64,000 nucleotides of DNA. Origin: Paenibacillus harenae (GTDB taxonomy: Bacteria; Bacillota; Bacilli; Paenibacillales; Paenibacillaceae). The DNA lies in assembly GCF_030812415.1 (NCBI RefSeq), contig NZ_JAUSST010000001.1, positions 186,001 through 250,000 of the forward strand, read 5' to 3'. The notes below the pieces were generated by a model. The model was not told the origin of the DNA, made no database searches, and saw nothing but the letters and a program-made list of their open reading frames with translations. This document shows positions 51,260 to 61,404 of the stretch, one piece after another (within the stretch, counting starts at the first letter, position 1; each line of letters begins with the position of its first letter). The position numbers and the translations under genes were made by a program.

Positions 51260-53188
51260 GTGGTAAAAAAGAAGCTGATCGCTGCAATTACGATGCTTCT
51301 GCTAACCGGTTCGCTACTGGCTTCGAATTCGGGAGGCAGCATCGCCGAGGCTTCTGCAAGTCTCGTAACCAAGTACCGCGTCTATCAGAACGACCAAGCG
51401 CTTCGCGAGTTTCCGACGGAAAGCAAAGCCATTGCCTATGCGAAAAACGTAAACTACAGCCATGTAGAGACGATCGCCGGACGTACTTGGGTATGGGACA
51501 ATCTCCCTCGTTACAAAGTGTACAAAAACGGCATATCGACGAGTGCATGGGAATACCGGACGTATGAGCAAGCGCTCGCATTCGCGAAGACGCAGCGCAA
51601 CGTACATATTCGCGACATGGAGAACATTGGATGGAAATATGCCAATCACGCTAAGTTCAAAGTGTATCAGGGCGACAAAACGCAGCCGATATGGACGTTT
51701 ACGACTATCGAGGCTGCGATCCGGGAAGCCAAGAAGTGGGGCAACGCGCATATTATCGATATAACTAAGAATGCATGGGTTTGGGACAACTTAACCGCTG
51801 CCCAGAAAAAAAAACAGCGTGCCGCAACAGCCGTCTATCAGATTACAGTTGACGGCGTTCCTGCGAACAATGGCAAGCTTTATGGCTTCCTCTATGATGC
51901 CATTATTAGCTCATCTGCCATAAGCGGCAGCGAAGTCGTTAATACGGCTACCGGGCAAACGCTTCATTCGAACATACTCGCTTACGAGGTTAAGCAGAAC
52001 GGGAGCCTTATTGGCGCTTATGTCAACCTTGATGCCGCAGTAGCTCATGCGAAGATGGCGCCATATGCGGAGGTTGTGTACAAAGGCAACGTCTGGTGGT
52101 CAGGTGTGCCTTACCTCACTGTCTACCAGAATGACCGGGGGTTGCGGTCATTTAATACGCGCGCGAGCGCAATCGACTTCGCGAAGAAATACGCGAACGC
52201 CACCGTTCGAACATCGGACGGACGCAGCTTGTGGAGCAATGCCAAGTCGCTGGTGTACATGGCTTGGAATGGCAGTGCGACAAGCAGCACCGTGTTAAGC
52301 CACGTTGCGAATACGCAAGGACTGACAATCGATTCGCCGACATGGTTCGAGCTAACCGCTGCCGACGGCTCGATGCAGGATACGTCGGATGCGGAGTTGG
52401 TGAATGCGTTCAAGGAGCAAGGCATCCTCGTCGCGCCTCTCGTCCATAACCAATTCAATCGGAAGATGACGACGGCTTTTTTGAAGGATAAGGCTGCGCA
52501 AGAGACGTTTATTACGAAGCTGGTCGGACGGTTAACCGAAATCAAGGCGTACGGCGTTAATCTCGACTTCGAGGAGGTAGCCGGTGCGGATCGTGCCGCC
52601 TATACCGCCTTCGTAGCCGCGCTTGCGAAAGCGGCGCATGCCAAAGGTCTGAACGTATCGATTGACTTGCCGCGAGGCAGCTTAAGTTGGAATCATCTGA
52701 CCGCTTACGATCATGCGGCATTATCTGCAATTGTCGATACGATTGTCATTATGGCCTACGACGAGCATTGGAGCGGCAGCGATACACCGGGTTCCGTAGC
52801 AGGGCTTCCTTGGGTAGAGGAAGGCATTAAACAGTTTCTCGGTTATGGCATCCCGCGCAGTAAGCTGATTCTCGGTATTCCGTTCTACGTCCGCGAGTGG
52901 AAGCTGGACGCCGCTGGCAAGCTGGTTGACAACCGCGCCGTACTGATGAAGGATGTACCTTCTCTCATTGCGGACAATAAAGCTTCCGGCGTACACGACC
53001 TGGCGTCCGGACAAACGAAATATAAGTATGTGAAGGACGGCTTCACCTACCTGTTCTGGGCCGAGACGGCAGAGACGACCAAGTCTCGCATCGCCCTGGC
53101 CACCAAATACGATCTAGCGGGCGTCGCGGCCTGGAGACTCGGCTACGAAAGCGCCGATCTCTGGACGATGATGCTTCGGATGAAATAA
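51260..53188 (+). CDS. Secreted GH18-family hydrolase with N-terminal tandem repeats
   Basis: The roughly 642-residue protein has a signal peptide (KKLIAAITMLLLTGSLLA), five or six tandem repeats of about 45-50 residues (roughly 38-330) and a C-terminal GH18 domain (about 330-640). Repeat units follow the plan YKVY, an aromatic/FxT stretch, AI-AK and WVWDN. The catalytic stretch is GVNLDFEEV, with the proton donor Glu438. GH18 members with repeats include YaaH-type spore cortex or wall lytic enzymes and chitinases. The start is uncertain: GTG at 51260 is favoured, with GAGGAGAG upstream, but the GTG at 51248 is also possible. The repeats probably bind the wall or glycan (inference). Confidence 0.85.
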   Translation: MVKKKLIAAITMLLLTGSLLASNSGGSIAEASASLVTKYRVYQNDQALREFPTESKAIAYAKNVNYSHVETIAGRTWVWDNLPRYKVYKNGISTSAWEYRTYEQALAFAKTQRNVHIRDMENIGWKYANHAKFKVYQGDKTQPIWTFTTIEAAIREAKKWGNAHIIDITKNAWVWDNLTAAQKKKQRAATAVYQITVDGVPANNGKLYGFLYDAIISSSAISGSEVVNTATGQTLHSNILAYEVKQNGSLIGAYVNLDAAVAHAKMAPYAEVVYKGNVWWSGVPYLTVYQNDRGLRSFNTRASAIDFAKKYANATVRTSDGRSLWSNAKSLVYMAWNGSATSSTVLSHVANTQGLTIDSPTWFELTAADGSMQDTSDAELVNAFKEQGILVAPLVHNQFNRKMTTAFLKDKAAQETFITKLVGRLTEIKAYGVNLDFEEVAGADRAAYTAFVAALAKAAHAKGLNVSIDLPRGSLSWNHLTAYDHAALSAIVDTIVIMAYDEHWSGSDTPGSVAGLPWVEEGIKQFLGYGIPRSKLILGIPFYVREWKLDAAGKLVDNRAVLMKDVPSLIADNKASGVHDLASGQTKYKYVKDGFTYLFWAETAETTKSRIALATKYDLAGVAAWRLGYESADLWTMMLRMK

Positions 53189-53218
53189 AAAGAAAGATCT
53201 GGACCGATTGCCGCAAGT

Positions 53219-53280
53219 AAACGGGTCCCCTTAGACTGGACACTTAGAAAAAAGTGTTTAGGCTATGGGGACCCGTTTTT
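53219..53280 (+). terminator. Terminator after the GH18 gene
   Basis: AAACGGGTCCCC/GGGGACCCGTTT stem with inner CACTT/AAGTG hairpin and TTTTT; it lies about 30 bases past the stop. Confidence 0.85.
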
Positions 53281-53365
53281 AAGACGCGATTCAGTTGTTC
53301 CGTTCGGTATCAGATTCTTACCTCTTCAACTCGCGTTCATGATGTTATTTGCCGCTTTTTACCAC

Positions 53366-53408
53366 ATAAAAAAGAAAGCCCCGTTCCGCAGCGGCTACGG
53401 AACGGGGC
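53366..53408 (-). terminator. Terminator after the large glycoside hydrolase gene
   Basis: GCCCCGTTCCG/CGGAACGGGGC stem (53378-53388 with 53398-53408) followed on the minus strand by TTTCTTTTTT, ten bases past the stop. Confidence 0.9.
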
Positions 53409-53418
53409 GATTGACCTG

Positions 53419-56400
53419 TTAATTGGTAATGATATAACCTACGAATTCGGTATCGAGAAGCTCAAAGTCGGGTACGAAGCCATCCGCTTGACCTTTCCAT
53501 AACTGGATGCTAATGCGGCCATTGTATGCTTCCGTTTCCTGCGTCATCAACCGGATTGTGTACGCTTCTCCGTTGACTTGCAGCTGGCCTTGCATATAAG
53601 CTTTTCCGTTTGCCGTAACGATCCAGTCCGATTGAACGCCTAACTTAATGGATTTTGCTTTCATGGTCCAATGCTTTTGAAGTCCGTCCTTGAATTCTAC
53701 ATCAACATACAGCTTCTCATCTTTCCAGATTTGAACAGGCCAAATCCCGGATGGAATTTCTGCATACCCCTTCACTGTAAGCTGCCGGGCAGCTGGACCC
53801 GTCACGACCATTTGAGCGGACGAGCTGGCTGATATAAAATACGGATTGTATGAAAGCACCGCGCTCACTTCATATAATCCGGCAGGCAGCGCCGTCATGG
53901 TGGAAGCGAGACCTGCGGCGTCGGTTAGAGTCGAAGCTTCGTTCGGCGGAAGGACAACCGGTGTTTTGGATCCGTCTGGCTCAATTGCATATACCGAGAA
54001 TGTAACCGGGAGTCCGCCGAGAGTCCCTTGGCTGCCGTCGGAAGGTTCCGTTACTTGCGCCGCAAGAGTGATAGGTTTACCTGTCGATCCGAGACGGTTG
54101 CCCTGATAAGCAATCGCAGAAGCTTCAGGCGACACCGTTAGCGACGACGATGAAGCCGATCCGCGAAGATAAAGGCTTTCGCTTTGCGCGTACTCGGCAT
54201 CCACCGTGTAAGTTCCTGCGCCCTTTAGAACAGGATACATAAGCTTAGCCGTTCCCTGTTCATCGGTTACAGCCGTCCCCGCCGATTGACCGTTCACCAG
54301 AAAGGACACGGTTTCCGCTGCGATCGGGTTGCCTTCCCGGTCGGCTAATGTCGCTTCCAGCTGTACCGGATCACTATATACACCGTTCGCTTGCGCGGCA
54401 GCAAGGCTCGTAGAGGCGTAAATCGTAAAGGTTATCTGCTGTAAAGTTTGATTGGATGCGTTATCCTCCGCCTCTACCGTCAACACATAAACGCCTGGAT
54501 GCGAAATAGCGGCACCGCTCGCCCAATCGACGCCGTTTAACTTGATCGAGGTAAACTTCACTCCGCTTTCCGAATCATTTACCGCTACTGCCGGTATCGC
54601 TTGATCCGTATATTCGCCGCCGTTCTCGACTCCCGTTACGGTAACGACAGGACCGGCTCCATCACTGGCCCCGGCTTCGACCAGCTTCGCATTGCCCCAG
54701 AGTCCGCGATCGAGGTTGTTCCGGTTTGTGCCGTTCCATTCGTATTGCCGCTTCCGAGTGATTCCGTCTTCACTTTCATTAAAGCCGAAATCAAATAAAA
54801 ATTCCCGACCGCTCTCCGGCTGCAACCGCACCGCTTCCCACGGGATCGCGGCTTCAAGAATATAACCCTGACCGTCTGCCGCCGCTTTCCTGAACATCTG
54901 GATCGGGCGCTGACGTCCGGTGTTAAACCATAACCAGAAGTTTGGCTCCTCTCCCGCTCCCGGGCCCGCGCTAACAATGATCTGCCGGTCGTCGTACAGG
55001 AGCGGACCAATCATTTCAAGCTCGCTTGGACCAAAGAACAATTCCACGCCGTCACCCTTCCAGACGTTGCTGTTCGGGTTGTTGTTCATCATCGGCGTCG
55101 GTTCTTTGATATGGGCTGTCACATATAAATGCTGTTCATCCCAAGCAAAGGCATAATCTGCGGTAATGTCATCTCCGCCGCTGCCCCCGACTCGATTCTC
55201 GACCGTTAACGTCGCTTTTCCTTCAGAACCCGTCGAAAAGCCGTTCATTTCCCCGTCAAGCGGAATCGGCACAGCCGTATAAGGGATGTTGATCATTTGA
55301 TCCTTCCCCGTGCCGCCGCCCGTCGGCTCGTCGCCGAAATCGTGGTTGAACGGTACTTTCTCGCCGAGCATGACATCGTAAATATCATGATGCGTCTGCA
55401 TCACTCCGTCCAGAAAGATTTTGTAGGGCCGGTCCGCCACGTTAATTAGTCCGGTGTTGTAGCGTTCTCCGGTCAAGCCTTCAAACCAGCGTCCTGTAGC
55501 AGCCTGGTCAACGTAGTCGAACCAATGCGTGCCGACGATATATCCGAGAGATGCCGCTTGTTCGACATAATTGCGATAACGCCAAGCACGTTCTTGCTCA
55601 TTCGCGGCAGCTCCCGCCACAATCGGATTGAGTCCTTGCTCCGCCGTGCCGTAGCTCCATTCGCTTAACATAATCGGCTTGCCGCCTGATTTCGTATAAA
55701 TCTCATTCAGCATCGCCACATCAAGGTTTGGCGCGTAATGGTTAATGCTGATGACATCCATATATTTACCGGCCTCTTCTGCCAGGATCCCCCGAATTTT
55801 CGTGTTCATCATCGGCAAGGTCAGCCACCGGTCGCCGAGCAGCAGGTGGTTCGTATCGTATTTGGCAAAGAGGCGCTTGACCGTGCTGTAATAGGTGTCT
55901 AAATATAAATGGAAGAAGTCCTCGATATCCTTGCCGGCCGCCGCCGTATCGATATACAAAGCCGCTTCGTTTAAATCCGCAAAGCTTGTATAACCGGTCT
56001 CCCAGCTCGCATTAAAGGCAGCAATATCGACGTACCTTTCCTGAAGCATCTGGACCAATCGTTTCTTAATTCCCGTGTTGCTTGCCTTCAGTTTTGGAAC
56101 CGCGGTGAAAAACTTTTCATAATGGTATTCGTTATCGACAAAGTACCCGATCAGCAAAGGATCGTCCTTTAGGGCAGGCAGCGATGCAGCAAAGGCTGCA
56201 TCAATCTTGGCTTCCGCATCGTCGGCAAAGATGTCGAATATTTTGATTTCGCTTGGCTTGCTCATGCCGTTGAGAGGAAGCACGAGAGTATACGGCAAAC
56301 CGTTCTGCGCTGACAAAGCTCCCGAGCCCCAAGCGCCGGCGCTGTTAAAGCCCCATTTTCTGATCCGCTCGACCGCCTCCGCGAAAAATGCCTCGCTCGT

Positions 56401-57588
56401 CGGAAACGATCCGTTTTTTTTGTACTTATTTGCCATGTAGAAAGAAAAAACGTCCTGCGAGCCTTGAAAGGCATTCTGATATTCGCTGTTATAGGGCGGT
56501 ACCCATTCAAACTTCGTCTCTTGGCCCTTGAGCAAGGTGAAGGTCTCATTATTCGTAATCCCGTTCATGCCTAAGCTGAAATAAGCCGCACCGCCCGGCG
56601 ATACGAGAATCGGCTTGCCGTTCGCCTGTTGGATATTGAAGAACCCCGTGGCTTCCAGGTTGAGTGCTTCCTTACTGCCTTTTAAACCGCCCAGCTCATC
56701 GAAATCGGATGGAGCTTGGAGACTGCCGTAATAGTCCTGATCCTTCGCAACGTCTGCCCGTAATTCCGCATCGCTAAGCACTTTTGTTGGAAAATCGGCT
56801 GTTTTGACCTGACCGTACCGGTCAATCAGAATATCCGCTTCCGCGTAGTACTTATAGGTCTTGACCGGACTTGTTACGAGTCCTTCCATGGAAGCATACG
56901 TATCCAACGTAGTAAACTCGGTAAGCGACAAAGGCTCCGTATACGGTCTATACTCGACATCGCCATTCCGTTTATAGAATACGGCAGCTCCCGGCGTTGC
57001 AGAACTCAAAGCAACGGTAAGCGGTTGATCGCCGATCAGACCGTTCGGCGGATCCGCGATCACCGAGCTCACATTCTGGTTAATGACCAGCTTGGATAAC
57101 TGCGGTGTCCAAGCTTTCGCGTCTCCGATGAACTCAATCTTCAAATATCGCGTATCGGACGGAACCTGCGCGTCCTCGTAAACGACAAGCTGCCAGTTGG
57201 ACACCGGCGCGCCGGAGCTGAATATCGACGGATTCACTTCGGTAAAGGCCGAGCCGTCGGCAGAAGCATAGAAGCGATGCCCGACCAGCGGCATGCCTGA
57301 GCCTATAAAGGAATAGCTGTAAGCCGTAAAGGTGTTGATCGGCATTTCGGTCTTGTAAAGCATATACCCGGTCGCTGTCGTATTTCGGACCATACGGCTG
57401 GCATCGTTGCCGAAATAGGACTGATCCGCTGTCTCGATCCGTATATTCGAGCGTTGGAGCACGTAAGAGAAGTTATTCATTTCATCGACAAACCCGTTTT
57501 CTTCGGCATTAGCTGTTGACCCCGTGAATAAGAGAGAAGCAAAAAGCGACCACAAGCAGATTAGGGTGACAAATTTGCGCAGTTTCAT
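53419..57588 (-). CDS. Large secreted agarase/GH50-like glycoside hydrolase with CBM9-like and Ig-like modules
   Basis: The 1389-residue protein has a signal peptide (about 1-28, cleavage after TANA), a beta-sandwich region, and a chitobiase C-terminal-like domain (about 175-250). A TIM-barrel region (about 300-750) has the GH-A clan pairs GYFVDNE (Glu487, likely acid/base) and IMLSEWSYG (Glu643, likely nucleophile), and the FFNIQQ...SPGGAAYFSLGMNGI lead-in seen in GH50 beta-agarases. A CBM9-like domain (about 765-975) and Ig-like modules follow. Family assignment is by motif; the substrate could be agar, porphyran or another galactan-type glycan. The ATG at 57588 has GGGGG upstream. It is the last gene of an ABC-import operon. 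Confidence 0.8.
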   Translation of the reverse strand: MKLRKFVTLICLWSLFASLLFTGSTANAEENGFVDEMNNFSYVLQRSNIRIETADQSYFGNDASRMVRNTTATGYMLYKTEMPINTFTAYSYSFIGSGMPLVGHRFYASADGSAFTEVNPSIFSSGAPVSNWQLVVYEDAQVPSDTRYLKIEFIGDAKAWTPQLSKLVINQNVSSVIADPPNGLIGDQPLTVALSSATPGAAVFYKRNGDVEYRPYTEPLSLTEFTTLDTYASMEGLVTSPVKTYKYYAEADILIDRYGQVKTADFPTKVLSDAELRADVAKDQDYYGSLQAPSDFDELGGLKGSKEALNLEATGFFNIQQANGKPILVSPGGAAYFSLGMNGITNNETFTLLKGQETKFEWVPPYNSEYQNAFQGSQDVFSFYMANKYKKNGSFPTSEAFFAEAVERIRKWGFNSAGAWGSGALSAQNGLPYTLVLPLNGMSKPSEIKIFDIFADDAEAKIDAAFAASLPALKDDPLLIGYFVDNEYHYEKFFTAVPKLKASNTGIKKRLVQMLQERYVDIAAFNASWETGYTSFADLNEAALYIDTAAAGKDIEDFFHLYLDTYYSTVKRLFAKYDTNHLLLGDRWLTLPMMNTKIRGILAEEAGKYMDVISINHYAPNLDVAMLNEIYTKSGGKPIMLSEWSYGTAEQGLNPIVAGAAANEQERAWRYRNYVEQAASLGYIVGTHWFDYVDQAATGRWFEGLTGERYNTGLINVADRPYKIFLDGVMQTHHDIYDVMLGEKVPFNHDFGDEPTGGGTGKDQMINIPYTAVPIPLDGEMNGFSTGSEGKATLTVENRVGGSGGDDITADYAFAWDEQHLYVTAHIKEPTPMMNNNPNSNVWKGDGVELFFGPSELEMIGPLLYDDRQIIVSAGPGAGEEPNFWLWFNTGRQRPIQMFRKAAADGQGYILEAAIPWEAVRLQPESGREFLFDFGFNESEDGITRKRQYEWNGTNRNNLDRGLWGNAKLVEAGASDGAGPVVTVTGVENGGEYTDQAIPAVAVNDSESGVKFTSIKLNGVDWASGAAISHPGVYVLTVEAEDNASNQTLQQITFTIYASTSLAAAQANGVYSDPVQLEATLADREGNPIAAETVSFLVNGQSAGTAVTDEQGTAKLMYPVLKGAGTYTVDAEYAQSESLYLRGSASSSSLTVSPEASAIAYQGNRLGSTGKPITLAAQVTEPSDGSQGTLGGLPVTFSVYAIEPDGSKTPVVLPPNEASTLTDAAGLASTMTALPAGLYEVSAVLSYNPYFISASSSAQMVVTGPAARQLTVKGYAEIPSGIWPVQIWKDEKLYVDVEFKDGLQKHWTMKAKSIKLGVQSDWIVTANGKAYMQGQLQVNGEAYTIRLMTQETEAYNGRISIQLWKGQADGFVPDFELLDTEFVGYIITN

Positions 57589-57645
57589 GATGAATGACCC
57601 CCTACAAGTTAAGATATGCTTATCCAATTCATTTTCAATTAGAAT

Positions 57646-57677
57646 GGGACACAGCAGTTGCTTGCTTACTGCGTCCC
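57646..57677 (-). other. Stem-loop between binding-protein and hydrolase genes
   Basis: GGGAC...GTCCC with inner GCAGT/ACTGC pairing lies just after the binding-protein stop. It lacks a U-tract, so mRNA stabilisation or partial termination is more likely than full termination. Confidence 0.55.
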
Positions 57678-57688
57678 TGCTCCAAGCC

Positions 57689-59374
57689 CTATTTTTGAGA
57701 CTGCTGCTGCTCCATGACCTCGTAAATATCTTTTGCCAGGAATGCATTATCGCTGTCTTGTTCATACCACTCTTTGAACCAGTCCTCGATCGCTTTCCCG
57801 TTTCCTTTATCCCACATCTCCTTCGCTTCTTTCGTTGCCTGCTCTGCCGTATACCCTTTGCCGCCCAAAATTCCTTTGATGAACATATCGTCAATCGGCT
57901 TCACCATCGGCGCGGAAATCGCTTCAATATCCTTGGGAAGCTGCGGCATATGCTCGGGATGAGTAATTTCGACATACGGTTTACTTGGATCGGTGTAGAT
58001 TTCCATCGCTTTTTTGTACATGTCGAAGCCTTCCTTCTGCACCGGGTCGCTCAGGTTGAACCCCATCTCGAGCTTGCCGCATTTCGTATCGAGAATCGTG
58101 CTGCTCATCATCTGGAAGTCGCCGTTCCATGCCACCTCTTCCTTGCGCTTATCCATGCTTACCGGCTCTGGACAGCCGTTCGTTCCGGGCTGCCAATGCT
58201 CGCCCTCAATCCCGTTTCTCAGCGTATTCGCGGTTTCGGGCTTTACCAAGAAGTCGATATATTTCATGACCGCATCCGGATTTTTCGTGCTGGCATTGAC
58301 TACGGCTGTCGCTTGAACCGGGTTGGAAAAAGCGGGATTAAACTGGCCTGCCGGGCTTTTCGGATAAGGAATCGGCGTCACGACGGCATCCGGTACATTC
58401 TTTTTCAGTGAAGTCAGTTCATTCTGGGCAAAGCTGACCCAGTTGATCTGCAGCGGGTAAATGCCGACCTTCCCGTTAACGAAATCCTGCTTCGCTTTCG
58501 CGCCGTTTTTATCGTTCAGGAAATCTTTGTCGATAATGCCTTCGTCGAACAGCCGCTTCTTAAAGTCAGTCACAGCCGTGAAGTTATCCCAATTGCGGTT
58601 AACCGTGCCGTCTTTCACGACCCAGCGGGTCGCTTGAAAGATTTGGTCGACCACTTGGCCCGACTGCAGGCTGATCGCGATGCCGTACGTATCATTCTCC
58701 CCGTTTCCGTCAGGATCGTTCTCCGCGAATGCTTTGGCAACCTCGAAGAGCTCCTCTGTCGTTTGGGGAACCTGCAGATTCAGCTTTTTCAGCCAATCCT
58801 CGCGGATCAGCAGGGCATGGATCGGATAGACTTCGGCCAGCCGCGCGAACTCGTAAATTTTGCCGTCCGACTTCGTCCCGACCTTCTTGAGCGCCGGATA
58901 CTCCTGAAGCATTTGCTTGTATGTCGTGCTTTGCTCTTCGATCAGTTCATCGAGCGGCATGAGCAGCCCTTGGTCGATCAGCGGGTTCTTAATATGAGGT
59001 GCGTATTCGAATATCAAATCGGGAGCGCTCGAGGAGGCAAACAGCACATTCAGCTTCTGCTGGGATTCAAATCGCGGAACCGCGATAAACTTTGCATTCG
59101 CCGGCCCCTGCTCGTTCAACCATTTGGTCCAGCGGTTTTCTTCTATCGTCCCTTCGGCAGCCGGAACGGAGCCCCTGTCATAGACGGTTACGGAAATATC
59201 TTTTTTGGCTTCTGGCGTGTTCGCTGGCGTCTCCTTCTCCGTATCCGTATCCGTCTCCGTCTCTCCCTCGGGTTCCGTCGGTACCGGCGTTTGGGAGCAG
59301 GCGGCAAGCAGCAAGCTGAATGCCAAGAGCAGCATCGCTACTCTTGCAAACCATGGATTAACCGTATTTCTCAT
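57689..59374 (-). CDS. Extracellular sugar-binding lipoprotein (LipO/family 1 type)
   Basis: The 561-residue lipoprotein has lipobox LAAC near residue 25, a Glu/Thr-rich linker, and a large solute-binding fold with ISVTVYDRGSVP and PDLIFEYAPHIKNPLIDQGLLMPLDELIEE. It ends with a C-terminal portion typical of long LplA/LipO-type binding proteins that feed oligosaccharides to LplB-YtcP permeases. AAGGGGA seven bases upstream of the ATG at 59374 decides the start over an ATG six bases earlier. It lies between the permeases and the hydrolase. Confidence 0.92.
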   Translation of the reverse strand: MRNTVNPWFARVAMLLLAFSLLLAACSQTPVPTEPEGETETDTDTEKETPANTPEAKKDISVTVYDRGSVPAAEGTIEENRWTKWLNEQGPANAKFIAVPRFESQQKLNVLFASSSAPDLIFEYAPHIKNPLIDQGLLMPLDELIEEQSTTYKQMLQEYPALKKVGTKSDGKIYEFARLAEVYPIHALLIREDWLKKLNLQVPQTTEELFEVAKAFAENDPDGNGENDTYGIAISLQSGQVVDQIFQATRWVVKDGTVNRNWDNFTAVTDFKKRLFDEGIIDKDFLNDKNGAKAKQDFVNGKVGIYPLQINWVSFAQNELTSLKKNVPDAVVTPIPYPKSPAGQFNPAFSNPVQATAVVNASTKNPDAVMKYIDFLVKPETANTLRNGIEGEHWQPGTNGCPEPVSMDKRKEEVAWNGDFQMMSSTILDTKCGKLEMGFNLSDPVQKEGFDMYKKAMEIYTDPSKPYVEITHPEHMPQLPKDIEAISAPMVKPIDDMFIKGILGGKGYTAEQATKEAKEMWDKGNGKAIEDWFKEWYEQDSDNAFLAKDIYEVMEQQQSQK

Positions 59375-59475
59375 CGTCATTCCCCTTTTTATCAGGATTG
59401 AATACATACGCCAATCAGTAAATCAGCTTATGTTCTCATTCGCAGCCCCCCAGCTCAAAGTATATTTTGCAAGCT

Positions 59476-60360
59476 TTACCCCTTTACCGAGCCCAGCAAT
59501 GCGCCTTTCACAAAATATTTTTGAACGAAAGGGTAAACGATTACCATCGGCGCCATTAAGGTGATAATGCCGGCGGCTTTGATCCCTTCCGGAGTAATCT
59601 GAGAGGTGTCGTCGGCTTGCATCATTTGGGAGGCGACGACCTCCTGGAGCACGGATTGGCTCTGAATCATGTTTTGCACGAGAACCGTCAGGTTGTATAG
59701 ATGCGTATCGTTGATATAGATCAGAACGGCCAGGAACGAGTTCCAGAATCCGACCGCGTTAAACAGCGTTAACGTAGCCAGAACGGGAAGAGATAGCGGA
59801 AGAATGATGGAGCCGAGCAGCCTCCACTCGCCGCAGCCGTCAATTCGGGCCGCATCCTCGATTTCTTCGGGGATCCCGATGAAGAACGTCCGCAGAATTA
59901 GGAGATTATACGTATTTACTAAGGCCGGGAGCCAGAGCGCCCAATAGGTGTTGATGATCCCCAGCGACTTCATAATCAGATAATTAGGGATCGTCCCCCC
60001 GCCGAACATCATCGTGAACAGGAAGGCCAGCATGAAAATACGTCTCCCGATAAAATATTTCCTGGCCAGCGGGTAAGCGGTTAGGATCGTGACGACCATC
60101 GCCAGCGTTGTTCCTACGACCGTAATCGTAATGCTGTTTTTGAGCGAATCTATAATCCGCGTTCCTTGAAACAGGGATTGGAAGGACTCCATCGTGAAGC
60201 CTACAGGCCGTAATGACACTCTCCCGGACATGATCGCATGCGCATCGCTCATCGATAAGGCGAGAATATGCACCAAAGGCAGCAGGCAGCTTAGTCCGAG
60301 CAAGAGCAGGACGATATAATTGACGCCGTAAAACAGCTTTTCTCCGAAGGTCGCTTTCAT
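59476..60360 (-). CDS. Carbohydrate ABC permease (YtcP/LplC type)
   Basis: The 294-residue protein has six membrane helices and the MalG-type EAA loop (EEIEDAARIDGCGEWRLLGSIILPLSLPVLATL). It ends with MVIVYPFVQKYFVKGALLGSVKG, the usual YtcP-type end. It forms the importer with the preceding permease gene, 12 bases away. AGGAGG precedes the ATG. Confidence 0.96.
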   Translation of the reverse strand: MKATFGEKLFYGVNYIVLLLLGLSCLLPLVHILALSMSDAHAIMSGRVSLRPVGFTMESFQSLFQGTRIIDSLKNSITITVVGTTLAMVVTILTAYPLARKYFIGRRIFMLAFLFTMMFGGGTIPNYLIMKSLGIINTYWALWLPALVNTYNLLILRTFFIGIPEEIEDAARIDGCGEWRLLGSIILPLSLPVLATLTLFNAVGFWNSFLAVLIYINDTHLYNLTVLVQNMIQSQSVLQEVVASQMMQADDTSQITPEGIKAAGIITLMAPMVIVYPFVQKYFVKGALLGSVKG

Positions 60361-60372
60361 CCGTACTCCTCC

Positions 60373-61341
60373 TTACCATAAGCCTTGATTGAATTTACGG
60401 GCGATATAGTTCGCCAGCAAGATGAGAACGAGGCCGACGAGATTTTCAAATATGCCCATCGCCGCCGTCAGGCTGTATTGTCCTCGAAGAATCCCGATTT
60501 GATAAATATAGAGGCTGATGACATTCGCGATGTCGGAAACGACGGCGTTTTGCAAATTGTATATCTGGTCGAAGCCGACATCCATCACTTTGCCGACGGA
60601 CAAGATTAATAACAGGATGATGGTCGTGCTGATGCCGGGAATCGTGATATGCCGTATTTGCTGCCATTTATTAGCGCCGTCAATGCTGCCCGCTTCGTAT
60701 AAGTGAGGGTCGATTGCCGACAAGGCAGCTAAGTAGATGATCGCCGCAAAGCCCATTTCCTTCCATACGCCCGATCCCAAATAAATGAACAGCCATGAGA
60801 CTTTTTCATACATGAAAGGATAGGGCTCCGCGAGAATGCCTTCCAGCCAGCGGTTGATCGTTCCCGACTCTAGGGCGAACAGCGACAGGACGATTCCTCC
60901 GACGATAACCCAGGATAGGAAATGCGGTAAATAAACAAGTGTCTGCACGACGCGTTTAAACCACATTTTGCGAACCTCGTTTAGCATAATGGCCAAAATA
61001 ATCGGCATCGGAAAACCGACAACAAGACCAAGGATACTGATCAAGAACGAATTGCGGATAATTTGGAGAGACTGCGCCTGATTGAACAGCTGAACGAAAT
61101 TGTCCATCCCGACCCAGGGGCTTCCGAATATGCCGTCCCGCAGATTAAAGTCCTTGAAGGCAATAATAATGCCGCCCATCGGCGCATACTTGAAAATGAT
61201 ATAAAACAGCAGTCCCGGCAAAAACATAATCATGAGCGGAATGTTTTGCTTCATCAATCGGACCGTGCTTGCTTTCAGACGATGGTTCGTCCGGGCCTGG
61301 GGCCCCGTATCCTTCAGGCTTGATCGAACAGCCACCTTCAT
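60373..61341 (-). CDS. Carbohydrate ABC permease (LplB type)
   Basis: The protein of about 322 residues has an extended basic N-terminus, the LplB signature LMIMFLPGLLFYIIFKYAPMGGIIIAFKDF, six membrane helices and the EAA loop (IDPHLYEAGSIDGANKWQQIRHITIPGI). It pairs with the YtcP-type permease. The start is uncertain: the ATG at 61341 and the GTG at 61335 both follow GAGGTG closely, and an ATG at 61386 lacks a site. A cre-like site lies about 50 bases upstream. Confidence 0.92.
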   Translation of the reverse strand: MKVAVRSSLKDTGPQARTNHRLKASTVRLMKQNIPLMIMFLPGLLFYIIFKYAPMGGIIIAFKDFNLRDGIFGSPWVGMDNFVQLFNQAQSLQIIRNSFLISILGLVVGFPMPIILAIMLNEVRKMWFKRVVQTLVYLPHFLSWVIVGGIVLSLFALESGTINRWLEGILAEPYPFMYEKVSWLFIYLGSGVWKEMGFAAIIYLAALSAIDPHLYEAGSIDGANKWQQIRHITIPGISTTIILLLILSVGKVMDVGFDQIYNLQNAVVSDIANVISLYIYQIGILRGQYSLTAAMGIFENLVGLVLILLANYIARKFNQGLW

Positions 61342-61387
61342 CACCTCATCTGCTTGTAACCCTTTATGAGTTAATATTAACGGCATT

Positions 61388-61402
61388 TTGTAAGCGCTGC
61401 CT
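61388..61402. promoter_or_regulatory. CcpA (cre) site upstream of carbohydrate module II
   Basis: TTGTAAGCGCTGCCT matches every defined position of the cre consensus WTGNAANCGNWNNCW. It lies about 50 bases upstream of the first permease, so glucose repression of the operon is likely. Confidence 0.7.
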
Positions 61403-61404
61403 TG

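Noticed and set aside
53189..53418. CRISPR-like or mobile element signals near the two long hairpins
   Set aside because: The two inverted repeats are convergent terminators of the GH18 and glycoside hydrolase genes, each with a T-run, and no repeat-spacer pattern is present.
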